From an uncultured Microbacterium sp. (GTDB lineage: Bacteria > Actinomycetota > Actinomycetes > Actinomycetales > Microbacteriaceae): a DNA stretch of 64,000 nucleotides. The stretch spans positions 1-64,000 of the forward strand of contig NZ_CALBRW010000020.1 of the NCBI RefSeq assembly GCF_937927635.1, given 5' to 3'. Below are positions 27,834 through 37,122 of the stretch, in pieces. Position numbers and translations under genes: made by a program. The notes under the pieces are model-generated. The model saw only the letters and a list, made by a program, of their open reading frames with translations. It ran no database searches and was not told the origin of the DNA. The number at the start of each line of letters is the position of its first letter. Position 1 is the stretch's first letter.

Positions 27834-28862
27834 CTAGTCGGGGAACGACTCAGTGCTGTCGACGGGGCCCGCCGGCGGCACGTCATCCGCGTGCAGAGCC
27901 TGCTCCGCGCGCAGAGAGGCCGGCGTCGGCGGCATCGCCGCGGCCGACGCCTCGAGAGCGAAGATCGATCCGGCGCCTGAACTCTGCGCCGCTGTCGAGA
28001 GCGGGTGGCTGCTGGTGTGGTGCTGCGCCGGGATCGGTGCGGCCGGCTGGGCAGGAGCCTGCGCTTCAGTGGCGGGCTGCGGAGTCGCGGATGGCGGTTG
28101 CGGCGCCGCGGTCGCGGTGGCAGAGTGCGTTCGCGACGTCGCGAACGAGGCTCTGTGCGTCTTGTGGGCCTTGTGCGCCTGCGTCGCCTTGTGCGCCTGC
28201 ACCTGCGGGTGCGTGCGCAGCTGATGCTGACCATGCCACCCACGGTCCCCGCGGAATGAATCGGCGATGCGTGCCTTGTGGTGGCCCGAGTTATCGACGT
28301 GTCCGACGAAGTGGTCGATGTGGGCACCGGCCTTCTCAGCGAAGCGCTGCGGCGCGGCCTTCACGGCCTTCACGTTCTGGGGGACGACGATGCGCTGGGC
28401 ATCCGCTTTGATGTTGCCATTGCCAGACTTATGCGCGGCAGGGACTGCCTTTGCGACCTTGACGGCGACGTTCCGCGCGGGCTGCACGGCGGTGGCTGCG
28501 GGGGCCGAGACTGCCTGAACGGTCTTGACGGCGATGTTCCGCGCAGGCTGCACGGCACGCGAGGGAGCCGGCGTCGAAGCTGCGGGAGCCTTGTGCTTGG
28601 AGTTCACCTGGTGCCCGGCGTTCGCGCCACCGTTCCCGCGGTTCGCGTTCTGCCGGCCGTCGTGACCTTGACCGGGGTGGCCCTGACCCGCAGCTGCCTT
28701 CGTGAGCGTCGGGGTCGATGCCGCGACATGAGTGGCAGGAGTCTGGGATGCGGATGCCGGGGAACCGCTCAGCAGCATGCTCAACGCGGCCCAGACGAGC
28801 ACGCCGAGGCCGCCCAGCAGCCACATCGTCGTGCTGCGGTTCTGAACCGGCAGAGCCCGCAC
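27834..28862 (-). CDS. Secreted His/Ala-rich protein of unknown function (paralogue B)
   Basis: A 342-residue protein starting at GTG 28862, preceded by GGGGAGGGG. The N-terminus has NRSTTMWLLGGLGVLVWAAL, then a signal-like end (SPASAS). A low-complexity body follows, with two copies of AVQPARNIAVK/AVQPARNVAVK near residues 100-135, an HKAHKTH cluster in the middle and a Pro/Ala/Gln stretch. Both this protein and that at 26417 have the same N-terminal plan (WAALS, then G-S-x-A) and similar acidic ends, so they look like diverged paralogues. Cell-wall or matrix function is only a guess. Confidence 0.7.
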   Translation of the reverse strand: MRALPVQNRSTTMWLLGGLGVLVWAALSMLLSGSPASASQTPATHVAASTPTLTKAAAGQGHPGQGHDGRQNANRGNGGANAGHQVNSKHKAPAASTPAPSRAVQPARNIAVKTVQAVSAPAATAVQPARNVAVKVAKAVPAAHKSGNGNIKADAQRIVVPQNVKAVKAAPQRFAEKAGAHIDHFVGHVDNSGHHKARIADSFRGDRGWHGQHQLRTHPQVQAHKATQAHKAHKTHRASFATSRTHSATATAAPQPPSATPQPATEAQAPAQPAAPIPAQHHTSSHPLSTAAQSSGAGSIFALEASAAAMPPTPASLRAEQALHADDVPPAGPVDSTESFPD

Positions 28863-28887
28863 GCGTTTCCCCTCCCCATGTGATCAC

Positions 28888-28899
28888 GCGGTATACCGC
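28888..28899. promoter_or_regulatory. Perfect 12-bp palindrome upstream of paralogue B
   Basis: GCGGTATACCGC is a perfect palindrome 26 bp upstream of the GTG start at 28862. Its TATACC core could be a -10 element on the minus strand that overlaps an operator. Confidence 0.45.
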
Positions 28900-28998
28900 A
28901 TGACGCGAACGTTGTGACGATACCGTGTCCGGCGCTCGATGTCCATCCGGCGGGGAACGCTTACCGGATGCGGCCGCAGGATGGGCCTGTCCCCAGGG

Positions 28999-29217
28999 TT
29001 CTGCACATGACCGTCGCGCGCGGCCAACCTTAAATCTTTCCTTGAAGTCGAAATGATCCACAGGTGTGCACAGATGAATATCGCAGGTCAAGCGTGCATT
29101 CGTCTTCAGAATCGGATGCTCTCCACCGAGTTGTCCACAGCCGTTCTGCACAGACACTCCCGAGTTGTTCGCAGACTGTCCACAGAGTTATCCACAGGGC
29201 GTCTTGCGTGGGGATAA
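28999..29217. promoter_or_regulatory. DnaA-box cluster upstream of dnaB
   Basis: This 219-bp intergenic stretch holds two perfect DnaA boxes, TTGTCCACA (29131-29139) and TTATCCACA (29188-29196), and single-mismatch boxes at 28999, 29054, 29064, 29144, 29165, 29176 and, reversed, 29209. Nearly all face the same way. This density is close to that of an origin. The gap before dnaB otherwise contains no gene. Confidence 0.8.
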
Positions 29218-29218
29218 T
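29188..29218 (+). promoter_or_regulatory. Putative dnaB promoter overlapped by a DnaA box
   Basis: GATAAT at 29213-29218 is a good -10 candidate; the -35 region falls at about 29188-29193, inside the perfect DnaA box TTATCCACA. DnaA binding would therefore touch RNA polymerase at dnaB. Confidence 0.45.
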
Positions 29219-29348
29219 GCGACTCCTACGGTGGGGGAGACCGGATGTCGGAGCCCCGTGATTCGCTTGTCCAAGCGGGCGGGGAGCTGCCTCGGTCGTG
29301 TGGTCGGCGAATCGTCATCAGATGACGCCGGCGGGGGAGGAGCACGGA

Positions 29349-30719
<1,371 letters not shown>

Positions 30720-30725
<6 letters not shown>

Positions 30726-30757
30726 GTTCCACGCCGAAATGACATATTCCACGGGTA
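30720..30757. repeat. 38-bp direct repeat, left copy
   Basis: It begins GTGTAGGTTCCAC and ends CACGGGTA, matching 31263-31300 at 32 of 38 positions. It includes the dnaB stop codon. The pair flanks 505 bp of decayed sequence and looks like the remains of a mobile element or recombination site at the edge of the acquired region. Confidence 0.75.
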
Positions 30758-30942
30758 GTTGGCAGGCACTTGGCGTCTCTGCCATTTGCCGTGGACGATC
30801 GGCGGTCCGGCGCGACTGATGAGACGGGGGCGCGCGCGTTTACGTCTCACAGCTCGGCGGCGCGTACGCCTCGGTTCTGCGGCCGACGAACACCTACGTC
30901 GCGCGTCTATCGGCCACGGCCGCGACCCCCGGATGGCCAGAT

Positions 30943-31190
30943 CTAGGACGCGGAGCGTTCCTCGACCGCGGGAGCGTCGTCGACGTACTGGCTCGCGGCG
31001 TCCCACCAGGGGTTCTCGCGTACGCGGTAGAGGAGGGTGCGTTCGCCGGGCACTCGCTCGACGAGCTCGATGAAGTTCGCGCGGCGAAGCTTCTGGATGA
31101 GTGGATGCACGATTCCGGGGGAGAGTCTCGTTGCGTCGGTGATCGACCTCGAGGAGAACTTCTCGCCGCGCTGCGCGCCCGCGAGCTCGA
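30943..31190 (-). pseudogene. Winged-helix regulator fragment
   Basis: Minus-strand reading shows RGEKFSSRSITDATRLSPGI, then VHPLIQKLRRANFIELVERV, then GERTLLYRVRENPWW and a stop at 30943. This is the recognition helix and wing of a MarR/PadR-like DNA-binding domain. The frame has no credible start and continues upstream into unrelated sequence, so only the C-terminal part of the gene remains. It sits between the two 38-bp repeats. The upstream limit is approximate. The stretch from 30758 to 30942 shows no gene. Confidence 0.65.
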
Positions 31191-31262
31191 CCCCACCGCC
31201 GACGTGGGGTTCAGGTGGGGTCCTCGAGCGCGGATTCGGTCGTCCCTACGATCAGTATCCCT

Positions 31263-31300
31263 GTGTAGGTTCCACACCGAGATGACGGTTTTCACGGGTA
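31263..31300. repeat. 38-bp direct repeat, right copy
   Basis: Same length as the copy at 30720-30757, with six differences. The aldo/keto reductase remnant begins directly after it, lacking its N-terminal third, which indicates that the break occurred at this repeat. Confidence 0.75.
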
Positions 31301-31301
31301 C

Positions 31302-31881
31302 GTGCTGCTCCTGCACCGCCCCGACGCGCTCGTCGAGCCCGAGGAGGTCGCCCGCGCGTTCGATCACCTCGAGTCGTCGGCGAAGGTCCGTCACTTCGGG
31401 GTTTCCAACCACGCCCCCGTCAGATCGACCTGCTGAAGACGGCGGTGAGGCAGCCGATCGTGGCCAACCAGGTGCAGCTGTCGATAGGAACACGCCGTCC
31501 TGATCGCGCAAGGCCTCTCGTCGAACATGACCGACTACGACGACTCCATCACCCGCGACGGCGGCGGCCGGGCCGACTACGCCAGGATCAACGACATCAC
31601 GCTGCAGGCGTGGTCTCCGTTTCAGAAGGGCTTCCACGGCGGCGTGTTTCCTCGACTCGCTCGACTACCCCGAGCTGAACGCGGAGCTCGACCGGCTCGC
31701 CGCGAAGTATGTGGTGACCTCGATCGCGGTCGCCACCGCGTGGATCACCCGGCGCCACGCGAACATCCAGGTCGTGCTCGGCACCACCACCCCGTAGCGC
31801 GGCGCCGACGCGGCCCAAGGCTCCGACATCCCGCTCACGAGAGCCGAGTGGTACGTCCTCATCCAGGCCGCCGGCCACATG
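31302..31881 (+). pseudogene. Aldo/keto reductase remnant
   Basis: Pieces of an AKR can be read across frames: LLLHRPDALVEPEEVARAF and VRHFGVSNHAP, then IDLLKTAVRQPIVANQVQLS, then INDITLQAWSPFQKGFHGGV, then LDYPELNAELDRLAAKY and IQVVLGTTTP, ending with EWYVLIQAAGHM after an in-frame TAG at 31795. At least three frameshifts and a stop separate them, and the N-terminal barrel strands are missing. The order matches plant-type and YdhF-like aldo/keto reductases. It is non-functional and lies directly after the right 38-bp repeat. Confidence 0.8.
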
Positions 31882-31925
31882 TGCCCTGATATTGCTCCTG
31901 ACCGCGTGAACGACGGTCGGTCTGC

Positions 31926-32498
31926 TCACTCCTCGGCGTCTTGCCGGATGGTGGCGACGACGAGCGTGGCGAGTCGTGAGACGGCGGTCGTGTCGGGCAA
32001 CGCCGCGGCGGCGCCGATCGCGCCGACCGCGTACGCGGCGAGTTCCTGCGGCGAGAGGTCGGTGCGGGTTGTTCCTGCCCGGGTGTCGTCGTCGATGATC
32101 TCCTGCACGAGCGCGGTGAGCTCGGATTCGGCGGGTGCGAGCCGGATAGTGCCGTGGAGTGCATCGTCGTCGTCGTCGCCGTGCCGGTGCCGGCGCAGCC
32201 GGGCGTAGGCGAGCAGCATGTCGGACAGCCGGGATTCCGGCGGGCTCTCCTGTGCGATGGTTCGCAGGCGCTGCAGGTGGCGTCCGATCTCGCGCTCCTG
32301 CCACGCGGTGAGAGCGGCGGCGACGTCGGGCACGTACTTGTACAGCGTCGCCCGGCCCACTCCGCTCGCCTCGGCGAGGGCGGTCATGGTGAGTCCGGTC
32401 AGGCCGTCCCGGTGCACGAGCCGACCGGTAGCGTCGAGGATCGCGTCCCGCACCGCGGAGCGATGTTCCACGATGGTGTCACTCCACAGCTTGGGCAC
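31926..32498 (-). CDS. TetR-family regulator at the island edge
   Basis: A 190-residue protein starting at GTG 32498. The helix-turn-helix is clear at about residues 35-58 (MTALAEASGVGRATLYKYVPD). The C-terminal domain includes a run of Asp residues (HGDDDDDAL). It is divergent from a small membrane protein operon with a promoter and a palindrome in the 66-bp gap, so it probably represses that operon and itself. The ligand is unknown. Confidence 0.92.
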   Translation of the reverse strand: MPKLWSDTIVEHRSAVRDAILDATGRLVHRDGLTGLTMTALAEASGVGRATLYKYVPDVAAALTAWQEREIGRHLQRLRTIAQESPPESRLSDMLLAYARLRRHRHGDDDDDALHGTIRLAPAESELTALVQEIIDDDTRAGTTRTDLSPQELAAYAVGAIGAAAALPDTTAVSRLATLVVATIRQDAEE

Positions 32499-32526
32499 TC
32501 CCCTACCTTATCAGGAACGAGACGCT

Positions 32527-32554
32527 TTGACCTGTATGCAACAGTGTGTATAGA
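32527..32554 (+). promoter_or_regulatory. Promoter with TetR-like operator before the small membrane proteins
   Basis: TTGACC (32527-32532) and TATAGA (32549-32554) are 16 bp apart. The spacer holds TATGCA (32535) and TGTATA (32547), arms of an imperfect palindrome typical of TetR sites. The expected transcript start falls on the GTGATG of the next gene, which suggests a leaderless mRNA. Confidence 0.6.
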
Positions 32555-32564
32555 TAAAGCCGTG

Positions 32565-32684
32565 ATGTCGAAACCGAGTCCGGTGCCCCGCTGGGTGATC
32601 GTCGGGGGAGTCCTGGTGCTGCTGGCCGCCGGGGCGTTCGTGGTGCTGCATCTGACCGGCAACGGGATGGCGGGGATGCATTGA
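32565..32684 (+). CDS. 39-residue single-pass membrane protein
   Basis: The protein starts MSKPSPVPRWVIVGGVLVLL from ATG 32565 (GTG 32562 is also possible) and ends MAGMH. A short basic N-terminus, one transmembrane helix (about residues 11-32) and a Met/His tip are visible. No ribosome binding site is seen, but the promoter placement fits leaderless translation. Its stop overlaps the next ATG by one base (TGATG). The Met/His end could bind copper, which fits the island, but this is inference. Confidence 0.6.
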   Translation: MSKPSPVPRWVIVGGVLVLLAAGAFVVLHLTGNGMAGMH

Positions 32685-33181
32685 TGGGCGCGTCCGGTCG
32701 TCGGCTGCGGTCAGTGTTGCGGGCGTTGCATGTCGTGTTTTCGATCGGGTGGGCGGGGTCCGTGGCCGTGTTCTTGGTCGTGGCGGCCGCCGGCTGGGCG
32801 TCGCCGGACGCGCGGATCTGGGCGGGTGTGTACGCGGCGCTGCAGGTGACCATGTGGTGGGCGGTGGTGCCGCTGGCCGGGTTGTCGCTGCTGACCGGGA
32901 TCGGGGTGTCGCTGGTGACGCGGTGGGGGCTGACCCGTCACTACTGGGTGCTGTTCAGGCTGGTGCTCACCGTGGTCGCGACTGGCGCTCTTGTGCTGCA
33001 CACCGGGGTGGCCGACACCGCCGCGCACGCGTCCCTCCAGGTCGGTATGGACTTCTCCGCGGTGCGGCTGCAGCTGATGGTGGACGCGGTCGCGGCGTTG
33101 GTCGTGCTGGTCGTGGTGATGATCCTGGGGTTCGTCAAACCCCGCGGGACCACCCCGTGGGCGGCCCGGCCCGTCTCCTGA
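32684..33181 (+). CDS. Polytopic membrane protein (DUF2269-like)
   Basis: A 165-residue protein with about four transmembrane helices: LHVVFSIGWAGSVAVFLVVA, TMWWAVVPLAGLSLLTGIG, WVLFRLVLTVVATGALVLH and VDAVAALVVLVVVMILGFV. His18 in the first helix and the RHYW segment in the loop recall DUF2269-type membrane proteins. It is coupled to the 39-residue protein (TGATG) under the TetR-type promoter. Function unknown. Start ATG 32684. Confidence 0.78.
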   Translation: MGASGRRLRSVLRALHVVFSIGWAGSVAVFLVVAAAGWASPDARIWAGVYAALQVTMWWAVVPLAGLSLLTGIGVSLVTRWGLTRHYWVLFRLVLTVVATGALVLHTGVADTAAHASLQVGMDFSAVRLQLMVDAVAALVVLVVVMILGFVKPRGTTPWAARPVS

Positions 33182-33227
33182 CTGTGCGACGTCCGTCTGC
33201 CGGACGCCGGGTGTGGCAGGCGGGCGC

Positions 33228-34124
33228 TCAACCTCGAAGCCGACGGGACGCGCGATCAGCGTGTCTGCCGGGGATGGTGAGGAGTGCGACGGAGCCGATC
33301 ACGATGGCCGTGCCGGCCCAGCCGAGCACGCTCTGGGTCTCGCGCAGGAGCAGGATGGACAGGACGATCCCGAAGACGGGCACGAGGATCGTCCAGGTCG
33401 TGAGGATGTCGAGCCGGGACCGCTGTGTCTCGGCGTACCAGGCGACGGTGGTCGCAGCGGTGCCGGCCAGGGACATCCACAGCAGGGAGAGGGCGAATCC
33501 CGGCGTCCAGTCGATGACCGGGGGGCCTTCGACGATCGCGGCGGCGACCAGAAGTATCCCGCCGCCGAGCAGCAGCTGCACGGCGGCGACGAGGAACGGG
33601 TCGGCGCGCACGGCGCGGCTGATGAGGGTGCCGGCGGTGACGGCGGCGGCGGCGGTGACGGACAGCCATGCCCCGGTCCCGGCGCCGGCGGGCAGCACGA
33701 TGAGCAGGAGCCCGGCGAGCCCGGTGAGCATCGCGGCCACCGACCGTGGGGAGGGGCGTTCTCGGTAGAGCCACCAGGCGGGCAGCAGGATGAGGACGGG
33801 CTGGATGTTGGCCAGCACGGACGCGACGCCGGTGCTCAGGCCGATGGTGCCGCCGAACATCGCGGCGTAGGCGATCGCGACGTTCACGACGCCGAGCACG
33901 CCGATCAGCGTCCAGCTGCGCACCTCGCGGGGGACGGGTGCGCGGCGGATGACGGTGAGGATCAGCAGCGCGGCGCCGGCGACGAGGGCGCGCAGCGCTG
34001 CGAGCCACAGCAGCGGCGCGTCCTGCAGCCCGACGCTGATCGCGACGAAGCACGAGCCCCAGACGAAGGTGACCCACAGCATCCGCCACGGGCTCGGCGC
34101 CCGCCGTTCGGTGGGCGTGCTCAT
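33228..34124 (-). CDS. EamA-family (DMT) transporter
   Basis: A 298-residue membrane protein with ten predicted helices in two related halves, the pattern of EamA/RhaT drug/metabolite transporters; WVTFVWGSCFVAISVGLQDA near the N-terminus is typical. It probably exports a small metabolite. It is the last gene of a chain coupled by ATGA overlaps: type II GAPDH, DUF2933 protein, EamA. This tight coupling implies a substrate linked to the GAPDH reaction or to metal stress, but the substrate cannot be named. Confidence 0.9.
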   Translation of the reverse strand: MSTPTERRAPSPWRMLWVTFVWGSCFVAISVGLQDAPLLWLAALRALVAGAALLILTVIRRAPVPREVRSWTLIGVLGVVNVAIAYAAMFGGTIGLSTGVASVLANIQPVLILLPAWWLYRERPSPRSVAAMLTGLAGLLLIVLPAGAGTGAWLSVTAAAAVTAGTLISRAVRADPFLVAAVQLLLGGGILLVAAAIVEGPPVIDWTPGFALSLLWMSLAGTAATTVAWYAETQRSRLDILTTWTILVPVFGIVLSILLLRETQSVLGWAGTAIVIGSVALLTIPGRHADRASRRLRG

Positions 34125-34387
34125 GCGGCGTCGTCGGCGGGCGGGTCCGTGTGGTCGTGACGGGGCTGTTCACGGTGTCGTCCGGAGTCACCGTGTCCGC
34201 GGTGGCCGAACAGGTGCAGCAGGGCGATCACGATGATGCCGGCGTAGGGGGCGGCCGCAGCGAGGTGGGTCCAGTGGTCGATGATCAGGTAGAGGACGAT
34301 CCCGGCGACGGCCAGCGCGATGATCACCCAGATCCACACGCGTCCAGCGCGGGGGGCACGGGGCGGCCCGGCGTTCGGGGAGGTCAT
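34121..34387 (-). CDS. DUF2933-like small membrane protein
   Basis: An 88-residue protein from ATG 34387. Two membrane helices (WVIIALAVAGIVLYLIID and YAGIIVIALLHLF) are joined by a HWTHL loop, and the C-terminus is His/Asp rich (HRGHGDSGRHREQPRHDH). This matches the DUF2933 layout, small proteins seen beside copper and other metal-resistance genes. The His-rich tail may bind metal. It overlaps both neighbours by ATGA. An upstream in-frame start lies inside the GAPDH gene and is rejected. Confidence 0.82.
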   Translation of the reverse strand: MTSPNAGPPRAPRAGRVWIWVIIALAVAGIVLYLIIDHWTHLAAAAPYAGIIVIALLHLFGHRGHGDSGRHREQPRHDHTDPPADDAA

Positions 34388-35427
34388 GACCGCTCCGGGG
34401 CGAGGAAGTCCTGCCTCATGCCGAGGGTCGCGTCGGTGAGCCGGATGGAGGCGGCGGGGTCGGTGACGGTGCCGGTGAGGGCGCGGATCGCGTCGACGGT
34501 CTCGGGGATGACGATCGCCTCGTTGCACACCTGGTAGGTGAGGTACGCCTCGTCGCCGTCGACGGTGACGAGGTCTTCCCAGACCGCGACCTCCCACATG
34601 TCCCCGCGGGGCCGGCCGAGGTCGCGCATCAGCTCGACCGTGGAGTTGAGGGCGACCAGCCCGTCGGACATCCGGATGAACGCGATCCGGGGTGCGGCGC
34701 GCAGTGCGTCGAGGACCTCGTCGCGGGATGCGCGGCGGGTCAGCTGCAGGGTCCAGTAGTGGTTATGGGTCTGGGTGTGTGCGCCCTTGGCGGCGATGGT
34801 GACCACGTCCAGGTCGGGGAGCACGGTCTTCGCGTCGGGGCCCTGGTGGGAGGGGATGACCGGTTCGGGGACCATCGTGTTCATGATGCCGCCCAGGTGC
34901 GATTCCCACGGGTCGGTGGCGCGGCGGATGAGGACCCCGCGGGCGCGCAGCAGCAGCCCGGCGTTTTCGAGCGCGCCGAGGACGCGGACGATGCTGGTGG
35001 TGTTGCAGGACACCACCCGGGTCAGGTCCCGGCCGAGCGCGGTGGCGTAGTTGGCCTGGGCGACGAAGGAGTGCCCGGTGGTCGAGTGCGCTTCCCCGCC
35101 CTGCACGATCACCTTTACTCCCGCCGCCTGGTAGCGGGGCAGGTTTCCGGCGGCGACGTGCTTGGGGGTCGTATCGACGATCACGTCGCTCTGCGCGAGG
35201 AGATCGTCGAGGGTTCCCTCGGGGCGGATGCCGGTGTCCACCATGCCGCTGTGCGCGTCGGGGGTGGCGGCGAATACGGGCAGCCGCGGGACGGCGGATT
35301 GTATTCGCCAGTCGGTGACGATGTCCGCGACGCCCACCAGGTGCATGTCGGGTTGGGCGTGGACGGCGTCGGCGACCCTCTTGCCGATCACTCCGTACCC
35401 GTTGACGCCGACTCTGATCCTGTCCAT
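34384..35427 (-). CDS. Type II (archaeal-type) glyceraldehyde-3-phosphate dehydrogenase
   Basis: A 347-residue enzyme of the archaeal GAPDH class, not the usual bacterial type I. The NAD(P) fold begins RVGVNGYGVIGKRVADAV, and the catalytic Cys is Cys141 in VVSCNTTS. It should interconvert glyceraldehyde-3-phosphate and 1,3-bisphosphoglycerate. AAAGGAGACGAAG gives a strong ribosome site before ATG 35427. Bacterial GAPDH is a known target of copper, so a second, different GAPDH in a copper island may back up glycolysis; coupling with an EamA exporter may instead point to a GAPDH-made conjugate. Both ideas are inference. Confidence 0.93.
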   Translation of the reverse strand: MDRIRVGVNGYGVIGKRVADAVHAQPDMHLVGVADIVTDWRIQSAVPRLPVFAATPDAHSGMVDTGIRPEGTLDDLLAQSDVIVDTTPKHVAAGNLPRYQAAGVKVIVQGGEAHSTTGHSFVAQANYATALGRDLTRVVSCNTTSIVRVLGALENAGLLLRARGVLIRRATDPWESHLGGIMNTMVPEPVIPSHQGPDAKTVLPDLDVVTIAAKGAHTQTHNHYWTLQLTRRASRDEVLDALRAAPRIAFIRMSDGLVALNSTVELMRDLGRPRGDMWEVAVWEDLVTVDGDEAYLTYQVCNEAIVIPETVDAIRALTGTVTDPAASIRLTDATLGMRQDFLAPERS

Positions 35428-35466
35428 CTTCGTCTCCTTTCGTGGTGTTCTTGAGCCGTGCGCGGG

Positions 35467-37122
35467 TCAGGGGCGGGGTCGGCGGCGCCGCAGCGTCCAC
35501 AGCAGATAGCCGCCGAGCGCGCCGATCGTGCCGGTCCCGGCGCCGATCAGGACGCCTTCCCGGGAGCGCCATTTCGTGTTCCCGCCGACGAGGGTGCCGA
35601 TCCCGCCGATCAGCGCGGCGGCGATCATTCCCGCGACGACACGGTTGCCGATGCGTTCGGCGCGCCCGACGAGAGGTTCCAGCTCCGTCGCGCGCAGGTG
35701 CACCTCGAACCCGCCGTCTTCGAGGAGATGCCGGAGCCGGCTCAGGGTGGCGGGCAGCTCGGTGAGCAGTGCCCCGGTGTCGGCTCCCGCGCGCGCCCAT
35801 CGCCGGGCCAGAGCCGGCGGGGACAGCTGGGCGCGGGTGAGCTGCTCAGCGTAGGGCTGCAGGGCGTCGAGCATCTGGAAGTCCGGATCCAGCCGCGCCG
35901 CGGTCCCTTCGGCCATCATCAGCACTTTGAACAGCAGCGCCGTCTCCTGCGGAAGGTGCAGCTGGTGCTGCTGCAGGATGCCGAGCAGCTGCTGGAGCAT
36001 GATTGCGAGGCTGATCTCCGACAGCGAACGGCCCCGGTAGCGGGCCGTGAACGCGGTGATCGCCTGCCGCAGCCCTGCCCGGTCGACGACGTCGGCGGTC
36101 CGGGAGAGTTCTATCAGGGCGGTGGTGAGGGTGTCCGGGTCGTCGCGGGTGAAGGCGAGCACGATGCCGGCGAGGCCGTCCGTGGTCTGTTCGGTGAGCT
36201 CCCCGACCATCCCGAAGTCGATCAGCGCGAGCGCGCCGTCGGGCTGCACGAACATGTTCCCGGGATGGGGGTCGGCATGGAAGAACCGGTTGTCGAACAC
36301 CATCGTGAGCACGATGTCGGCACCCAGCCGCGCGAGTGCGACCCGGTCGATGCCGGCGGCGTCCAGGCCCTCCAGGTCGTCGATCCGCACACCGCTCATC
36401 CGCTCCAGGGTCAGCACGCGCGAGGTCGTGGTCTCCCCGTGCACGCGGGGAATCCGCACCCGCGCCGCGTGGGCGAACTCCTGCGCGAACCGTTCGGCGT
36501 TGCGGGCCTCCTGCAGGTAGTCCAGCTCGGCACGCAGCGTGCGGGAGAACTCCTCCACCAGCCCGGGCAGGTCGTACTGCCGGATGGTATCCCAGCGCCG
36601 GTCGGCGCGGTCGGCGAGGTTGCGGAGAATGTCCAGGTCTTCATGCACCTGCGCGACCACGCCGGGCCTGCGCACCTTCACGACGACCTCGGTGCCGTCG
36701 TGAAGAGTTGCCGCGTACGCCTGCCCGATGGACGCCGCCGCCAGCGGCACCGGGTCGAACTGGGCGAACACGTGCTCTGGGTCGGCGCCGAGCTCTTCAC
36801 GGAGCACGTCCCGAATGCCCTCCCACGGTGCCGCGGCGACGTCGTCCTGCAGTTTGGCGAACTCGGCGACCCATGCCGCGGGGAGCAGATCGTGCCGGGT
36901 GGAGAGGATCTGGCCCAGTTTCACGAACGTCGGCCCGAGCTCCTCCAACGCGACCCGCACATGCTCGGGGTTCGTGTAGGGGTCCTCCTGCCGGGCGTGT
37001 CCGAGGGCGCCGCGGTGGAACGGCACCAAGCCGCCCAGGCCCAGCACGCCGGCCAGGACGCCGAGTCCGTGCCGGCGCAGCACGGCCCCGATCTGCCGGT
37101 ACCGGCTACTCCCCGCGCCCAT
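35467..37122 (-). CDS. ABC1/UbiB-family atypical kinase
   Basis: A 551-residue protein of the AarF/ABC1/UbiB family. The conserved KxGQ region is FVKLGQILSTRHDLLP near residues 65-80, AAASIGQAY is the nucleotide-binding Ala-rich loop, and FFHADPHPGN with LIDFGMVG forms the catalytic and metal-binding part. Two C-terminal membrane helices (NRVVAGMIAAALIGGIGTLV, then GTGTIGALGGYLLW) anchor it. Known members affect quinone biosynthesis. Actinobacteria with menaquinone also carry them, with unclear roles. It is coupled by TGATG to the NTPase upstream. Confidence 0.92.
   Translation of the reverse strand: MGAGSSRYRQIGAVLRRHGLGVLAGVLGLGGLVPFHRGALGHARQEDPYTNPEHVRVALEELGPTFVKLGQILSTRHDLLPAAWVAEFAKLQDDVAAAPWEGIRDVLREELGADPEHVFAQFDPVPLAAASIGQAYAATLHDGTEVVVKVRRPGVVAQVHEDLDILRNLADRADRRWDTIRQYDLPGLVEEFSRTLRAELDYLQEARNAERFAQEFAHAARVRIPRVHGETTTSRVLTLERMSGVRIDDLEGLDAAGIDRVALARLGADIVLTMVFDNRFFHADPHPGNMFVQPDGALALIDFGMVGELTEQTTDGLAGIVLAFTRDDPDTLTTALIELSRTADVVDRAGLRQAITAFTARYRGRSLSEISLAIMLQQLLGILQQHQLHLPQETALLFKVLMMAEGTAARLDPDFQMLDALQPYAEQLTRAQLSPPALARRWARAGADTGALLTELPATLSRLRHLLEDGGFEVHLRATELEPLVGRAERIGNRVVAGMIAAALIGGIGTLVGGNTKWRSREGVLIGAGTGTIGALGGYLLWTLRRRRPRP

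Noticed and set aside
28999..29217. The DnaA-box cluster as the main oriC
   Set aside because: No dnaA or dnaN is nearby and the parS/trxAB end of the window is closer to the expected origin; kept as a regulatory or titration site.
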